A DNA stretch of 64,000 nt from Gammaproteobacteria bacterium (GTDB taxonomy: Bacteria > Pseudomonadota > Gammaproteobacteria > HK1), in contig JAJEAD010000076.1 in assembly GCA_022824305.1 (NCBI GenBank), positions 186,001 to 250,000 of the forward strand, written 5' to 3'. The notes beneath the pieces were generated by a model. That model was not told the origin of the DNA and searched no databases. It saw nothing but the letters and a program-made list of their open reading frames with translations. This document shows, piece after piece, positions 8,296 through 16,466 of the stretch (positions are counted from its first letter, which is position 1; each line of letters starts with the position of its first letter). The position numbers and the translations under genes are program-made.

Positions 8296-10059
8296 ATGAT
8301 CGCGAGGGAACGCATCCGTGGCGCAGGGGGGCGCGCGCACCGGCCCGGCCTCATCGCCCTGCTGTTGCTCGCATGGTGCATGTCGGCCGTCGCGCAGGGT
8401 CCCAGCGCCGTCCTCGAGCGTAATCCGATACGCGCCGACGAGACGGTACGGCTGATCATCGAGAGCGCAGGCGGCGAGGCGGGAACCGGACCGGACCTCG
8501 GCCCGCTCGACCGGGACTTCGAAGTGCTCGGCACCAGCGTCAGCACGCAGATCCAGATCATGAGCGGCGAGCAGTCCGCCTCCACCCGCTGGATCGTGGA
8601 GCTGGCCCCCCGCCGGAGCGGCGAGCTCGAGGTGCCTCCCCTCTCCCTCGGTGCTCTCGAGACCGCCGCGCTCACGCTCCAGGTCCTGGAGGCGCCCGCG
8701 CCCGGCACCGGTGGGGAAGAGGATGTGTTCATCGAGAGCGAGGTGTACCCGAAGGCGCCCTACGTGCAGGCGCAGGTCACCTACGTGCTTCGCCTCTTCC
8801 ACCGGGCGGAGATTCTCGACGGCACCCTGCAGGATCCCCGCGCGGCGGACGCGCTGATGCAGAGACTGGGGCGGGACACCGGCTTCAAGGCAATGCGGGG
8901 CGGGCGCGAGTACCGGGTGATCGAGAGGCGATACGCGATCTTTCCCCAGTCCAGCGGCACCCTGCACATCCCCGCGGTGCGCTTCGACGGCGAAGTGGCG
9001 GACGCGGGTTCCGGAGCCTCGAGCTTCGGCGGGCTCTTCATGCAGGGTCGCCGGGTACGCCTGCGCACCGAGGAGTACCGGCTCGAAGTCCGCCCCCGTC
9101 CTCCGGAGTTCCCGGGGCAGACGTGGCTGCCGGCGAGGAACCTGCACATCGTGGAGCAGTGGTCCCGGGATCCTCCCGAGCTGCGGGTCGGCGAGCCCCT
9201 GACCCGCACCCTCATCGTGAACGCGGCGGGCCTGCGCGGCGACCAGTTTCCGGAGATCGACGTCGGGTCTCCGGAGGGCATCCGGGTGTATCCCGACCAG
9301 CCCACGCTGCGCACGTCCACGGACTCCGAGCACGTCTACGGAAGCCGCGAGCAGCGCTTCGCCCTGGTACCGCTGCGCGATGGCGAGATCACGCTGCCGG
9401 CAGTCCGCGTGCACTGGTGGGACAGCATGAACGACGCTCCCGCCGAAGCGCTCATCCCGGCCCGGACCTTCGACATCGCCGCCGCTCCCGCCGAGGCCAC
9501 GGACCTCGTCAGCGCGCTCGCGGGAGGGACGGGCGCCGGCGATGCGGACGCGGCGCTCGCGCCCGGGGATGGCGCACCGGCCGCCTCCGGCGCCTGGCAG
9601 TGGGTGAGCGTGCTTCTCTTCGCGCTGTGGGCAGCCACCGTGTTCGCGTGGTGGCGCTCCCGCCGTGCCATCGGCGCCGCCCTCGCGGAGGACCCCCGGG
9701 CACCGGGGATGCTGCGAGCCCGCCGCGCCCTGGAGGCGGCCTGCGCGGGGGGCGGCGACGCCGATGCGGCGCGCAACGCGCTGCTCGACTGGGCGGCGGC
9801 GGCCTGGCCGGACGCGCCGCCGCGAAGTCTCGGAGAGACCGCGCGCAGGCTCGGCGCCCCGCTCGAGGTCCCCGTGCGCGAGCTGGATCGATTCCTCTAC
9901 GCGCCCGGCGAAGAGAGCTGGAACGGGGAGGGCCTGCGACGGGCGGCGAAGACCGGACTGCGACGGGCGCCCCGCCCCGCTCGGGCCGATGCCCGTATCG
10001 CACTGCCGCCGCTCTATCCCGAACGCGGGAGCGGCGGCGTTCAGCGCAGCGCGGGGTAG
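8296..10059 (+). CDS. batD: BatD-like protein
   Basis: The product of 587 residues begins with a basic n-region and a hydrophobic segment ending in an A-V-A-Q cleavage-like site (about residues 20-35). A large periplasmic region of beta-sandwich repeats follows, with the BatD hallmarks VFIESEVYPKAPYVQAQVTY, VLRLFHRAEIL and RYAIFPQSSGTLHIPAVRF, then a membrane segment near 430-450 (VSVLLFALWAATVFAWW) and a cytoplasmic tail. BatD forms a membrane complex with BatA-C in the aerotolerance system. It starts 47 bases after batB. The start at 8296 is chosen because the signal peptide begins there. The last 19 bases overlap, tail to tail, with the gene on the other strand. Confidence 0.85.
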   Translation: MIARERIRGAGGRAHRPGLIALLLLAWCMSAVAQGPSAVLERNPIRADETVRLIIESAGGEAGTGPDLGPLDRDFEVLGTSVSTQIQIMSGEQSASTRWIVELAPRRSGELEVPPLSLGALETAALTLQVLEAPAPGTGGEEDVFIESEVYPKAPYVQAQVTYVLRLFHRAEILDGTLQDPRAADALMQRLGRDTGFKAMRGGREYRVIERRYAIFPQSSGTLHIPAVRFDGEVADAGSGASSFGGLFMQGRRVRLRTEEYRLEVRPRPPEFPGQTWLPARNLHIVEQWSRDPPELRVGEPLTRTLIVNAAGLRGDQFPEIDVGSPEGIRVYPDQPTLRTSTDSEHVYGSREQRFALVPLRDGEITLPAVRVHWWDSMNDAPAEALIPARTFDIAAAPAEATDLVSALAGGTGAGDADAALAPGDGAPAASGAWQWVSVLLFALWAATVFAWWRSRRAIGAALAEDPRAPGMLRARRALEAACAGGGDADAARNALLDWAAAAWPDAPPRSLGETARRLGAPLEVPVRELDRFLYAPGEESWNGEGLRRAAKTGLRRAPRPARADARIALPPLYPERGSGGVQRSAG

Positions 10060-10850
10060 CCGCGGGCGGCGGCGAAGCGCTTGAACTCGTCGATGCGCTC
10101 GTAGGCCGCAGGCGCCAGCATCTCCACGCCATCGATGAACATGGCCGCGCCGGCGGCCCGGACCTCCGCTTCCTCGAAGGCCTCGACGAGCGCCCGCTGC
10201 AAGAGTCCGATGCGTTCCGGCGGGCTCTCGATGCGGGTCACGAAGGGAATGCCCGGGGCGTGCTCGGAGTCGCAGAGCCTGCGGGTCCCTTCGAGCGCCC
10301 CCGGACGGTAGCGGGCGAGGAGCGCGTAGGTGACACAGTCGATGGAGGCGACCTCCGCCTCGCCGCCGGCGACCGAGGCCACACTCGCGGGGTGGGAGCC
10401 GGTCACGACAATCCGGGAGAAGAAGCGCCCTCCCCGGTGGAGCGGCGCGACGAGCGCGCGCAACGCGTTCACTCCGGAGTGGGACTCGGGGCCGTTGATC
10501 GCGCAGACCGAGCCACGAAGGTGCGCGATCTCGGTGGCCGGCGACTCCCGGGCGACGACGATCACGCTCGAGTAGCGGCTGCCCTCGCAGCCGGGCGCGC
10601 TGTAGCGGGGCGTGGCGACGAGCGCGAGCTCGCCCGCGTAGCGTCCCACCAGGTCCGCTCCGCAGCTCTGGCTGAGCAGCAGTCCGGGGTCGGACCACAG
10701 CTCGTGCACTCCCCTCTCGCGATCGAGACGGGCGGGCACGCCCTCCATTCCGGCCTCCCTCAAGCGGCGGGCGACACCGTTCCAGAGCACGTCGTGCGCA
10801 CCGCGCACTTCCTCGAAGTCGTACATCGGAAAGCTCGCGGATAGGGTCAT
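10041..10850 (-). CDS. PhnD/SsuA-type substrate-binding-fold protein without signal peptide
   Basis: The 269-residue product resembles the periplasmic-binding fold of PhnD-like proteins: an N-terminal strand MTLSASFPMYDFEEV, LRGSVCAINGPESHSGVNAL (the family's typical N-x-S-G segment), ASVASVAGGEAEVASIDCVT and a C-terminal helix pair. PhnD proteins bind phosphonate or phosphate esters for an ABC transporter. Here there is no signal peptide, lipobox or neighbouring permease or ATPase, so the protein is probably cytoplasmic and not a classical transporter component. The internal ATG at 10850 is preferred to the start at 10889 because the fold begins there. The function is unknown. Confidence 0.65.
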   Translation of the reverse strand: MTLSASFPMYDFEEVRGAHDVLWNGVARRLREAGMEGVPARLDRERGVHELWSDPGLLLSQSCGADLVGRYAGELALVATPRYSAPGCEGSRYSSVIVVARESPATEIAHLRGSVCAINGPESHSGVNALRALVAPLHRGGRFFSRIVVTGSHPASVASVAGGEAEVASIDCVTYALLARYRPGALEGTRRLCDSEHAPGIPFVTRIESPPERIGLLQRALVEAFEEAEVRAAGAAMFIDGVEMLAPAAYERIDEFKRFAAARGYPALR

Positions 10851-11001
10851 GGGGTTTCCCAACGAGTCAGCCGAGCTTCGGGATACCACCGAGCACCCCC
10901 GGCCCGATACTTGGAATCATATCGATACTGGGTGAATCAGGCGCGTTGTCCACGCACTGACGTTGCCGTCTCGAAATCGGGTCCGCCCCTGAACGAGACG
11001 A

Positions 11002-11322
11002 CTAGGGACGAGGGGTCGTGGCCGATTCGACGACGCCGTCGAGGCGGGACTGTCCGGCGGTCAAGCGGAGGATCTCTCGGGAGAAGACTCCCCGGTCCGC
11101 GCGTCCTTCGGCCCGGATTTCGGCCTGAACACGGTCGATACGGGCTTCGAAGGCTTCCCGGTCTGCGCGTGCTTCGGCCCGGGTCTCGGCCTGAACGCGA
11201 TCGATACGGGCTTCGAGCCGGCTCGTGGTGAACAGCATCGTGCCGAGCATGGTCACGCCGACCGCGACGATTGCGATCGTCTCCTGCTTCAGGCCGACCT
11301 TGGCGGCAGCGGGGCTCGTCAT
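11002..11322 (-). CDS. Small membrane-anchored coiled-coil protein with a duplicated 22-residue unit
   Basis: The 106-residue product has one membrane segment (about residues 14-31, ETIAIVAVGVTMLGTMLF) followed by a charged helix. Two 22-residue units are nearly identical: EARIDRVQAETRAEARADRE plus AF, and EARIDRVQAEIRAEGRADRG plus VF. Heptad-like spacing suggests a coiled coil. It resembles small DUF1640/hemolysin-XhlA-like anchor proteins only in layout; no family is firmly recognised. It starts 29 bases after the FAD oxidoreductase gene on the same strand and may be its operon partner. Confidence 0.6.
   Translation of the reverse strand: MTSPAAAKVGLKQETIAIVAVGVTMLGTMLFTTSRLEARIDRVQAETRAEARADREAFEARIDRVQAEIRAEGRADRGVFSREILRLTAGQSRLDGVVESATTPRP
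11083..11214 (-). repeat. 66-bp tandem duplication inside the coiled-coil gene
   Basis: Two adjacent 66-bp units (11149-11214 and 11083-11148) encode the two 22-residue coiled-coil repeats and differ at only a few bases (ACC/ATC, GCG/GGG, GAA/GGA-type changes). The in-frame unit length preserves the reading frame, which points to a recent duplication lengthening the helix. Confidence 0.85.
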
Positions 11323-11351
11323 CGCGTTGAAGGCGACGAAGTACCTTGGCC

Positions 11352-12386
11352 TCAGGCCCCCGGAGCACCCGCCCGCACCGCCGCGCGAGCCCGCAGGCGG
11401 GTCTTGCGCCGGATGAACATGTACTCGAGCAGGCCGCGGATCGCGGCGTGATCGGAGCTGAAGGAGGAGATGTCGTCGAGACGGTACTCCGCCCCGGTGA
11501 GGATGGTCTCCGCGGCGCGATGGCCGCTTCGGATCGCGGGCCCGATGCCTTCGCAGAGGTCGCGGGTGGCGAGGCCGGCCGCATCTCCGGTAACGAAGGC
11601 GTTGTCGATGCGCACCACGTCGACGTCGCCGCGGAGGTAGTAGCTGTAGCCGCGGGGCGCGTAGTCGGCATCGACCACGAATCCCTTCCGGCGCAGCACT
11701 TCGGTGAAGTGACGCCAGTGGGTCTTTACGTCGGCGCCACGGGCCTTGAGCTTCTCCGCCATGCCGCCGAGGCCGCAGTTGAGCCAGCCCTTCTCCTTCG
11801 GCACGTACCAGGCATAGCCGGGAAGGCCCTTGTCGAAGAACCAGAGGTGGCAGCGCGGGTCGCTCCACTCGAAGGCGAACTCGTGCTCGTAGGTGGTCGC
11901 CTGCAGCTCCTTCGCCCGGGGGTTGCGCTCGCGGAACAGGCTTCGGTAGACCGGGCAGCGGGTGCCGCCCGCGCCCACGAGGTAGTCGCAGCGGAACTCG
12001 TCGCCGACGACGTAGTGGCCGTTCTCCCGGCGGATATTCTTGACGTTGCGCCGGTGCACCTCCGCCCCGCTGCGCGCGAGGAGGAAGTCGTCGAACTCGT
12101 AGCGGCGGATGGAATGCTGCGGAGTGCTGAGCTTGAAGGTGAGGCCCTTGATGTGGGCCACGATCTGCTCGAAGGTGAGGAAGCGCCGCGGGTAGTCGGA
12201 GGGGTCGAGGGCGAGGTCCGCCATCGCCTCCGGGGTGACCCATCCCGCGCAGAGCTTGGTGCGCGGGAACTCCTCCCGATCGAGGACCGCAACCTTCGCG
12301 CCGCCCTCCACGAGGCGCGCGGCGCAGGAGGATCCGGCGGGGCCGCCGCCGACCACGATCGCGTCGTAGTGCGCCAGCGCGCTCAA
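11352..12386 (-). CDS. Geranylgeranyl-reductase-family FAD oxidoreductase
   Basis: The 344-residue product opens with a Rossmann dinucleotide motif (DAIVVGGGPAGSSCAARL) and has ATP-type FAD contacts further on (FVTGDAAGLATRDLCEGIGP, the GDAAG motif). The KLCAGWVTPEA segment and the GLPGYAWYVPKEKGWLNCGL region are typical of the geranylgeranyl reductase/digeranylgeranylglycerophospholipid reductase branch, which reduces double bonds of isoprenoid or acyl chains. The proposed TTG start at 12386 overlaps the stop of the upstream methyltransferase gene as TTGA, so the two are translationally coupled. The pairing suggests modification of a lipid acyl chain, which is inference. Other flavin monooxygenase activities are possible. 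Confidence 0.75.
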   Translation of the reverse strand: MSALAHYDAIVVGGGPAGSSCAARLVEGGAKVAVLDREEFPRTKLCAGWVTPEAMADLALDPSDYPRRFLTFEQIVAHIKGLTFKLSTPQHSIRRYEFDDFLLARSGAEVHRRNVKNIRRENGHYVVGDEFRCDYLVGAGGTRCPVYRSLFRERNPRAKELQATTYEHEFAFEWSDPRCHLWFFDKGLPGYAWYVPKEKGWLNCGLGGMAEKLKARGADVKTHWRHFTEVLRRKGFVVDADYAPRGYSYYLRGDVDVVRIDNAFVTGDAAGLATRDLCEGIGPAIRSGHRAAETILTGAEYRLDDISSFSSDHAAIRGLLEYMFIRRKTRLRARAAVRAGAPGA

Positions 12387-13690
12387 TTGAAGCTCCAGTC
12401 CGCGCCGTTGGCCGCCCGCCGGTAGAGGTGCTCCCGGGTGTGGGCAATGCGGTTGTGGCAGCGGTGGGTGAACACGACCTGGAAGAGCTGAATGCTGCTC
12501 GACAGAAAGGCCGCAGAGCAGCCTCCGAGGTAGAGGCGCCAGGCCCGGACGAAGGCCTCGTCGTACCACTTGCGCACGGTGCTCACGTTGGCGTCGAAGC
12601 GCTCGAGCCACTCCATCAGGGTCTTCGCGTAGTGCAGGCGGAGGTTCTCGATGTCGATGATCGAGAACTGGTTGCCCTCGAAAATCGACATCATCTCGCG
12701 CAGGCTCGGCGGATAGCTCCCGGGGAAGATGCGCTGCTCGAGCCACGCGTTCACCGCCGAGGGCCGGCTGCGCCCGACGCTGTGCACGATTCCGAGGCCG
12801 TCTTCCTTGAGACTTCTCGCGATCACCTCCCCGAGCGTCTCGTAGTGGTCGGGCCCGACGTGCTCGAGCATGCCGACCGAGACGAATGCGTCGTACTTTC
12901 CGCTGATGTTCCGGTAGTCGTCCTCGATGAACTCGACCTGGGAGGCGAGCCCCGAACGCTCGGCCTGCTCCTTCGCGTAGGCGACCTGCTCGTGCGAGAT
13001 GTTGAAGGCGCGCACCCGGACTCCGTAGTGGCGCGCCATGTGCAGCGCCAGCGAGCCCCAGCCGCAGCCCGCTTCCACCACCTGCTGGCCGGGCTCGAGA
13101 CGCACCTTGCGGCACACGTGGTGCATCTTCGCCTCCTGGGCCTCCTCCAGGGTGGCCTCGGCGTTCTCGTAGTAGGCGCAGGTGTAGACCATGCGCTTGT
13201 CGAGCCACAGCCGGTAGAAGTCGTTGCCCAGGTCGTAGTGGTGGTGGATGTGCTTGCGCGAGCCGCCCGGTGTGTTCTTTCCCGCCCGCGGGAGGCGGCC
13301 CAGGATCGACTTCTTGAACGAGGAGCTCGCCTTGTCTTCCATCGCGCGATAGGCCCGGTACAGCACGTCGATGAGGTCGCCCTCGATCTCGATGCGGCCC
13401 GCGCTGTAGCAGTCCCCGAATCCGAGCTCCGGGGAGCGGACGATGGCCCACAGGGCTCCGCGGTCCCGGACGACGATGCGTCCGGCCGGCTCCGCTTCCG
13501 GCGACCAGGCATCCTGTCCGTCCCACAGCGCGAAGCGCAGGGGCGGGTTTCCCGCTTCCTGCATGATTCGGCGCGCGAGCCACCGATCGAGCGCATTGAC
13601 GCCCGAACGCTCCGACCCCGTCCGGGCCCCGGCGACGCCCGCGCCGCCACCACTCGGCACCCCCAGAGGATGCTGGCTGTCTCCGCCCAC
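12383..13690 (-). CDS. cfa: Cyclopropane-fatty-acyl-phospholipid synthase family methyltransferase
   Basis: The 435-residue product matches Cfa/mycolic-acid-synthase-like SAM-dependent enzymes: HHYDLGNDFYRLWLD near 150-163, YTCAYY, the SAM motif E206-A-G-C-G-W-G-S213, AFNISHEQVAYAKEQ, VSVGMLEHVG and GIVHSVGRS. Such enzymes add a methylene or methyl group to unsaturated acyl chains of membrane phospholipids. The GTG start has a purine-rich AGGAAGAGAGGA upstream and a perfect -10 box 34 bases away; an internal GTG (VNALDRW) is the alternative, since the first 30 residues are low complexity. Coupling to an FAD reductase-type gene recalls two-enzyme routes that methylate and then reduce or oxidise the acyl chain. 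Confidence 0.85.
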   Translation of the reverse strand: MGGDSQHPLGVPSGGGAGVAGARTGSERSGVNALDRWLARRIMQEAGNPPLRFALWDGQDAWSPEAEPAGRIVVRDRGALWAIVRSPELGFGDCYSAGRIEIEGDLIDVLYRAYRAMEDKASSSFKKSILGRLPRAGKNTPGGSRKHIHHHYDLGNDFYRLWLDKRMVYTCAYYENAEATLEEAQEAKMHHVCRKVRLEPGQQVVEAGCGWGSLALHMARHYGVRVRAFNISHEQVAYAKEQAERSGLASQVEFIEDDYRNISGKYDAFVSVGMLEHVGPDHYETLGEVIARSLKEDGLGIVHSVGRSRPSAVNAWLEQRIFPGSYPPSLREMMSIFEGNQFSIIDIENLRLHYAKTLMEWLERFDANVSTVRKWYDEAFVRAWRLYLGGCSAAFLSSSIQLFQVVFTHRCHNRIAHTREHLYRRAANGADWSFN

Positions 13691-13723
13691 TCCTCTCTTC
13701 CTCGATCAACGAATCGTGGGTGA

Positions 13724-13729
13724 ATTATA
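13724..13729 (-). promoter_or_regulatory. Candidate -10 box (TATAAT) for the cfa-oxidoreductase unit
   Basis: On the minus strand a perfect TATAAT lies 34 bases upstream of the GTG at 13690 in otherwise GC-rich DNA. No good -35 hexamer is present 16-18 bases further upstream, so the promoter may need an activator or an alternative sigma factor. Confidence 0.4.
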
Positions 13730-13789
13730 GGGAAAGGCGACCCATGGCGGGGAGGCGCGCGGAGCGCGGGGGGATGGGCGCGGTGTCCC

Positions 13790-15931
13790 TCACCGGCCCC
13801 TGCGCCACGCGTGGTAGCGCTCCGCGAAGCGCAGCAGGCGCTCGGGCGCGTGCGCGCGGCGCCAGGCCCCGGCGGCGAAGCGGTTCGCCTCGCTGAGGGT
13901 GGGATAGATGTGGATCGTGCCGAGAATCTTGTTGAGCCCCCGGCGATGGCGCATCGCGCTCACGAACTCGGTGATGACTTCCGCCGCGCTCTCGCCCACC
14001 ACCGTCGCTCCGAGCACGCGGTCCTTGCCCGGCGCCGTGAGCACTTCGACCCAGCCCTCGGGCGCCTCGTCGGCGATGGCGCGATCGAGCTCGGAGAGCG
14101 GGTAGCGGGTGGTCTCGAAGTCGATGCCGCGCTCGCGCGCCTCCAGCGCGTTGATGCCCACCCGGGCCACCTCCGGATCGGTGAAGGTCGCCCAGGGGAT
14201 GGCCGAGTAGTCGACGGGAAACCTCCACACCGAGCGGAAGAGCGCGTTGACGGTGGCGTACCAGGCCTGGTGGGAGGCGACGTGGGTGAACTGGAAGGGC
14301 CCGGCCACGTCGCCGCAGGCGAAGACGTTGGGGCATGCGGTCTGGAGATACTCGTTGACCTCGATGGCCCGGTCCGCGGCGATGCCGATGCCCAGCGCCT
14401 CGAGACCGAAACCCTCGACCCGGGGCCGGCGTCCCAGCGCCACCAGGATCTCGTCGAAGGGGAGCGCGATCTCGCGGCCCTCGTGCTCGCAAATCAGCCG
14501 GTGAGGGCCCTCTCCATCGGTCTCGACCCGCCTGGCGACGTGGCCCGCCCGCACATCGATGCCCTCCTCTCCGAAGCGGCGCGCGATCAGCTCGGACACC
14601 TCCTCGTCCTCGCGGGGAAGCAGGCGCGGCAGCATCTCCACCTGGGTTACCCGGCTGCCGAGGCGCGCGAAGCACTGCGCGAGCTCACAGCCGATCGCTC
14701 CGCCCCCGAGCACGAGAAGGGTCCGGGGGAGGGTGCGCAGGTCCCATATCGTCTCCGAGGTGCGGTAGGCGACCCGTTCGAGGCCCGGAATCGGGGGCAC
14801 CAGAGGCGCGGCGCCCGTGGCGACCACGATACTGCGGGTGCGGAGGGTCCTGCCGCCCACCTCGACGGTGTACGGAGAGGTCAGCGTGGCCTCCCCCTCG
14901 ATGCACTCCACTCCCAGGCTGGCGTAGCGTTCCCGGGAGTCGTGCGGCTCGATGGTCTTCACCACGCGCTGGACGCGATCCATCACCTCCGCGAAGTCGA
15001 CCTCCGCGCTCGCCTCGCGAATCCCGTAGGCCCTGGCGTTGCGGATCCGGGAGAGCAGCCTCGTGGTGCGGATCAGCGCCTTGGAAGGGACGCAGCCGGT
15101 GTTGAGGCAGTCGCCTCCCATGCGGTCGCGCTCGACGAGCGCCACCCGGGCTCGGAGCGTCGTCCCGATGAGCGAGCTGACGAGGCCCGCGGACCCGGCT
15201 CCCACCACCACGAGGTCCCAGTCGAAGCGGCGAGGCCTCGGCCACTTGCCGAGCGCGCGCCGCTCCCTGATCACTTCGAGCCCCCGCCGCGCCACCCAGG
15301 GAAAGACCCCGAGGAGCACGAAGGAGCCGATGAGCGCGGGCGACAGGATGCCGTCCAGCGACTCGATGCGCGCGAGCTGGGTCCCCGCGTTCACGAACAC
15401 CGCGGTGCCCGCCAGCATCCCGACCTGGCTCACCCAGGCGAAGGTGAAGGCGCGAATGGGAGTGAGCGCCATCGCCAGGTTGACGATGAAGAAGGGGAAG
15501 ATCGGCACCAGGCGCAGGGCAAAGAGGTAGAACGCGCCGTCCTTCTCGATGCCGCGGTTGAGCGGGCCCAGGCTGTCGCCGAAGCGTGCGAGCACCATGT
15601 CCCGAAGCAGGAAGCGGGCCACGAGGAACGCGATGGTCGCGCCCGCGGTGGCGGCGAAGGAGCAGAGCACGGTGCCGAGCGCAAAGCCGAAGATGGCGCC
15701 TCCGAGCAGGGTCAGCACCGCCGCCGCGGGCAGGGAGAGCGCGGTGATGGTCACGTAGCCCGCGAAGAAAATCGCCGCGCTCTGCACGGGGTGGGCGGCC
15801 GCGTAGGCCTGGATGTGCGACTGCTGCGCCTTGAGATAGGAGAGGTTGAGGTAGCTCCCGAGATCGAAGAAGAAGAAGGCGAACACGAGCGCGGCGAGCG
15901 CGACGACCAGCGCGGCCTTGCCGCCTCTCAT
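13790..15931 (-). CDS. TVP38/TMEM64 (VTT) membrane domain fused to a mercuric-reductase-like FAD disulfide oxidoreductase
   Basis: Residues 1 to about 230 hold four to six membrane segments with the VTT/SNARE-associated pattern (FFAGYVTITALSLPAAAVLT, LRLVPIFPFFIVNLAMALT). Residues from about 235 to the end form a complete class I pyridine-nucleotide disulfide oxidoreductase: FAD motif G244-A-G-S-A-G249, redox pair C275...C280 in GGDCLNTGCVPSKA, an NAD(P) motif LVLGGGAIGCEL, a second FAD motif NVFACGDVAGPFQFTH and the C-terminal HIYPTLSEAN dimer/base segment. Similar fusions are found in proteobacteria and cyanobacteria; the substrate is undefined. There is no MerR regulator or other mer gene nearby, so mercury reduction is not implied. 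Confidence 0.85.
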   Translation of the reverse strand: MRGGKAALVVALAALVFAFFFFDLGSYLNLSYLKAQQSHIQAYAAAHPVQSAAIFFAGYVTITALSLPAAAVLTLLGGAIFGFALGTVLCSFAATAGATIAFLVARFLLRDMVLARFGDSLGPLNRGIEKDGAFYLFALRLVPIFPFFIVNLAMALTPIRAFTFAWVSQVGMLAGTAVFVNAGTQLARIESLDGILSPALIGSFVLLGVFPWVARRGLEVIRERRALGKWPRPRRFDWDLVVVGAGSAGLVSSLIGTTLRARVALVERDRMGGDCLNTGCVPSKALIRTTRLLSRIRNARAYGIREASAEVDFAEVMDRVQRVVKTIEPHDSRERYASLGVECIEGEATLTSPYTVEVGGRTLRTRSIVVATGAAPLVPPIPGLERVAYRTSETIWDLRTLPRTLLVLGGGAIGCELAQCFARLGSRVTQVEMLPRLLPREDEEVSELIARRFGEEGIDVRAGHVARRVETDGEGPHRLICEHEGREIALPFDEILVALGRRPRVEGFGLEALGIGIAADRAIEVNEYLQTACPNVFACGDVAGPFQFTHVASHQAWYATVNALFRSVWRFPVDYSAIPWATFTDPEVARVGINALEARERGIDFETTRYPLSELDRAIADEAPEGWVEVLTAPGKDRVLGATVVGESAAEVITEFVSAMRHRRGLNKILGTIHIYPTLSEANRFAAGAWRRAHAPERLLRFAERYHAWRRGR

Positions 15932-16466
15932 CGGTCGGCCCGCGAGGGTGTGCGCTCGCGCCGGCCGGCAACGCGCGAGGTGGAAGGCGGGCGCGTCGGG
16001 CTGCGCGCTCCGGCGCGCTCCGAGTGCGGGTTGCCGGGATGGGCGATCACGTCGCGTCGAGGCCCCGGCGGTGAGGGCAACGGTGTGCGCACGGGACGCT
16101 CGGCGATTGACTCAGGCGGTGCATGGGGGTCCCTTCGCGGCCATGCCGCATGGCTGTTCCCGGCCGCTCGGGGGCCGCTCTCGGACAGCCATGAAACCAT
16201 ACTGCAAACATGCGCCCCGGACGAAGGGAATCAAGCATGGAAGCCCCTTCGTTGGGGAGGTCGCCGGCACCGGTGAGGGGGCGTGGGGACTCTTGACCGG
16301 GGCGCGTTCCTGGAGCGGGCCGCAAGCCCGGGTCGGGCGGAGCGGCAGGACGCGAGCCCGGTCGGCGGACCCGGCCACGCGCGGCCCGCCGGCTTGCGCC
16401 GCTTCGAGGGTTGTGGATACTCTCCCGCCTCCGCCGCCTCGCGCGCCGGGACTGATTGGCGCATCG
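15932..16466. other. Intergenic region of about 535 bp with no convincing gene
   Basis: The stretch between the divergent VTT-reductase and CcmI genes contains only proline/arginine-rich translations in all frames, with no recognisable motif, tRNA or repeat-family copy. It should hold two divergent promoters. An AT-richer patch near 16190-16215 (CCATGAAACCATACTGCAAA) is the most likely location, but no reliable -35/-10 pair was identified. Confidence 0.5.

Noticed and set aside
13790..15931. Mercury resistance gene merA
   Set aside because: The redox core resembles MerA, but there is no N-terminal HMA domain, C-terminal vicinal Cys pair or mer neighbours; the VTT fusion is a different family.
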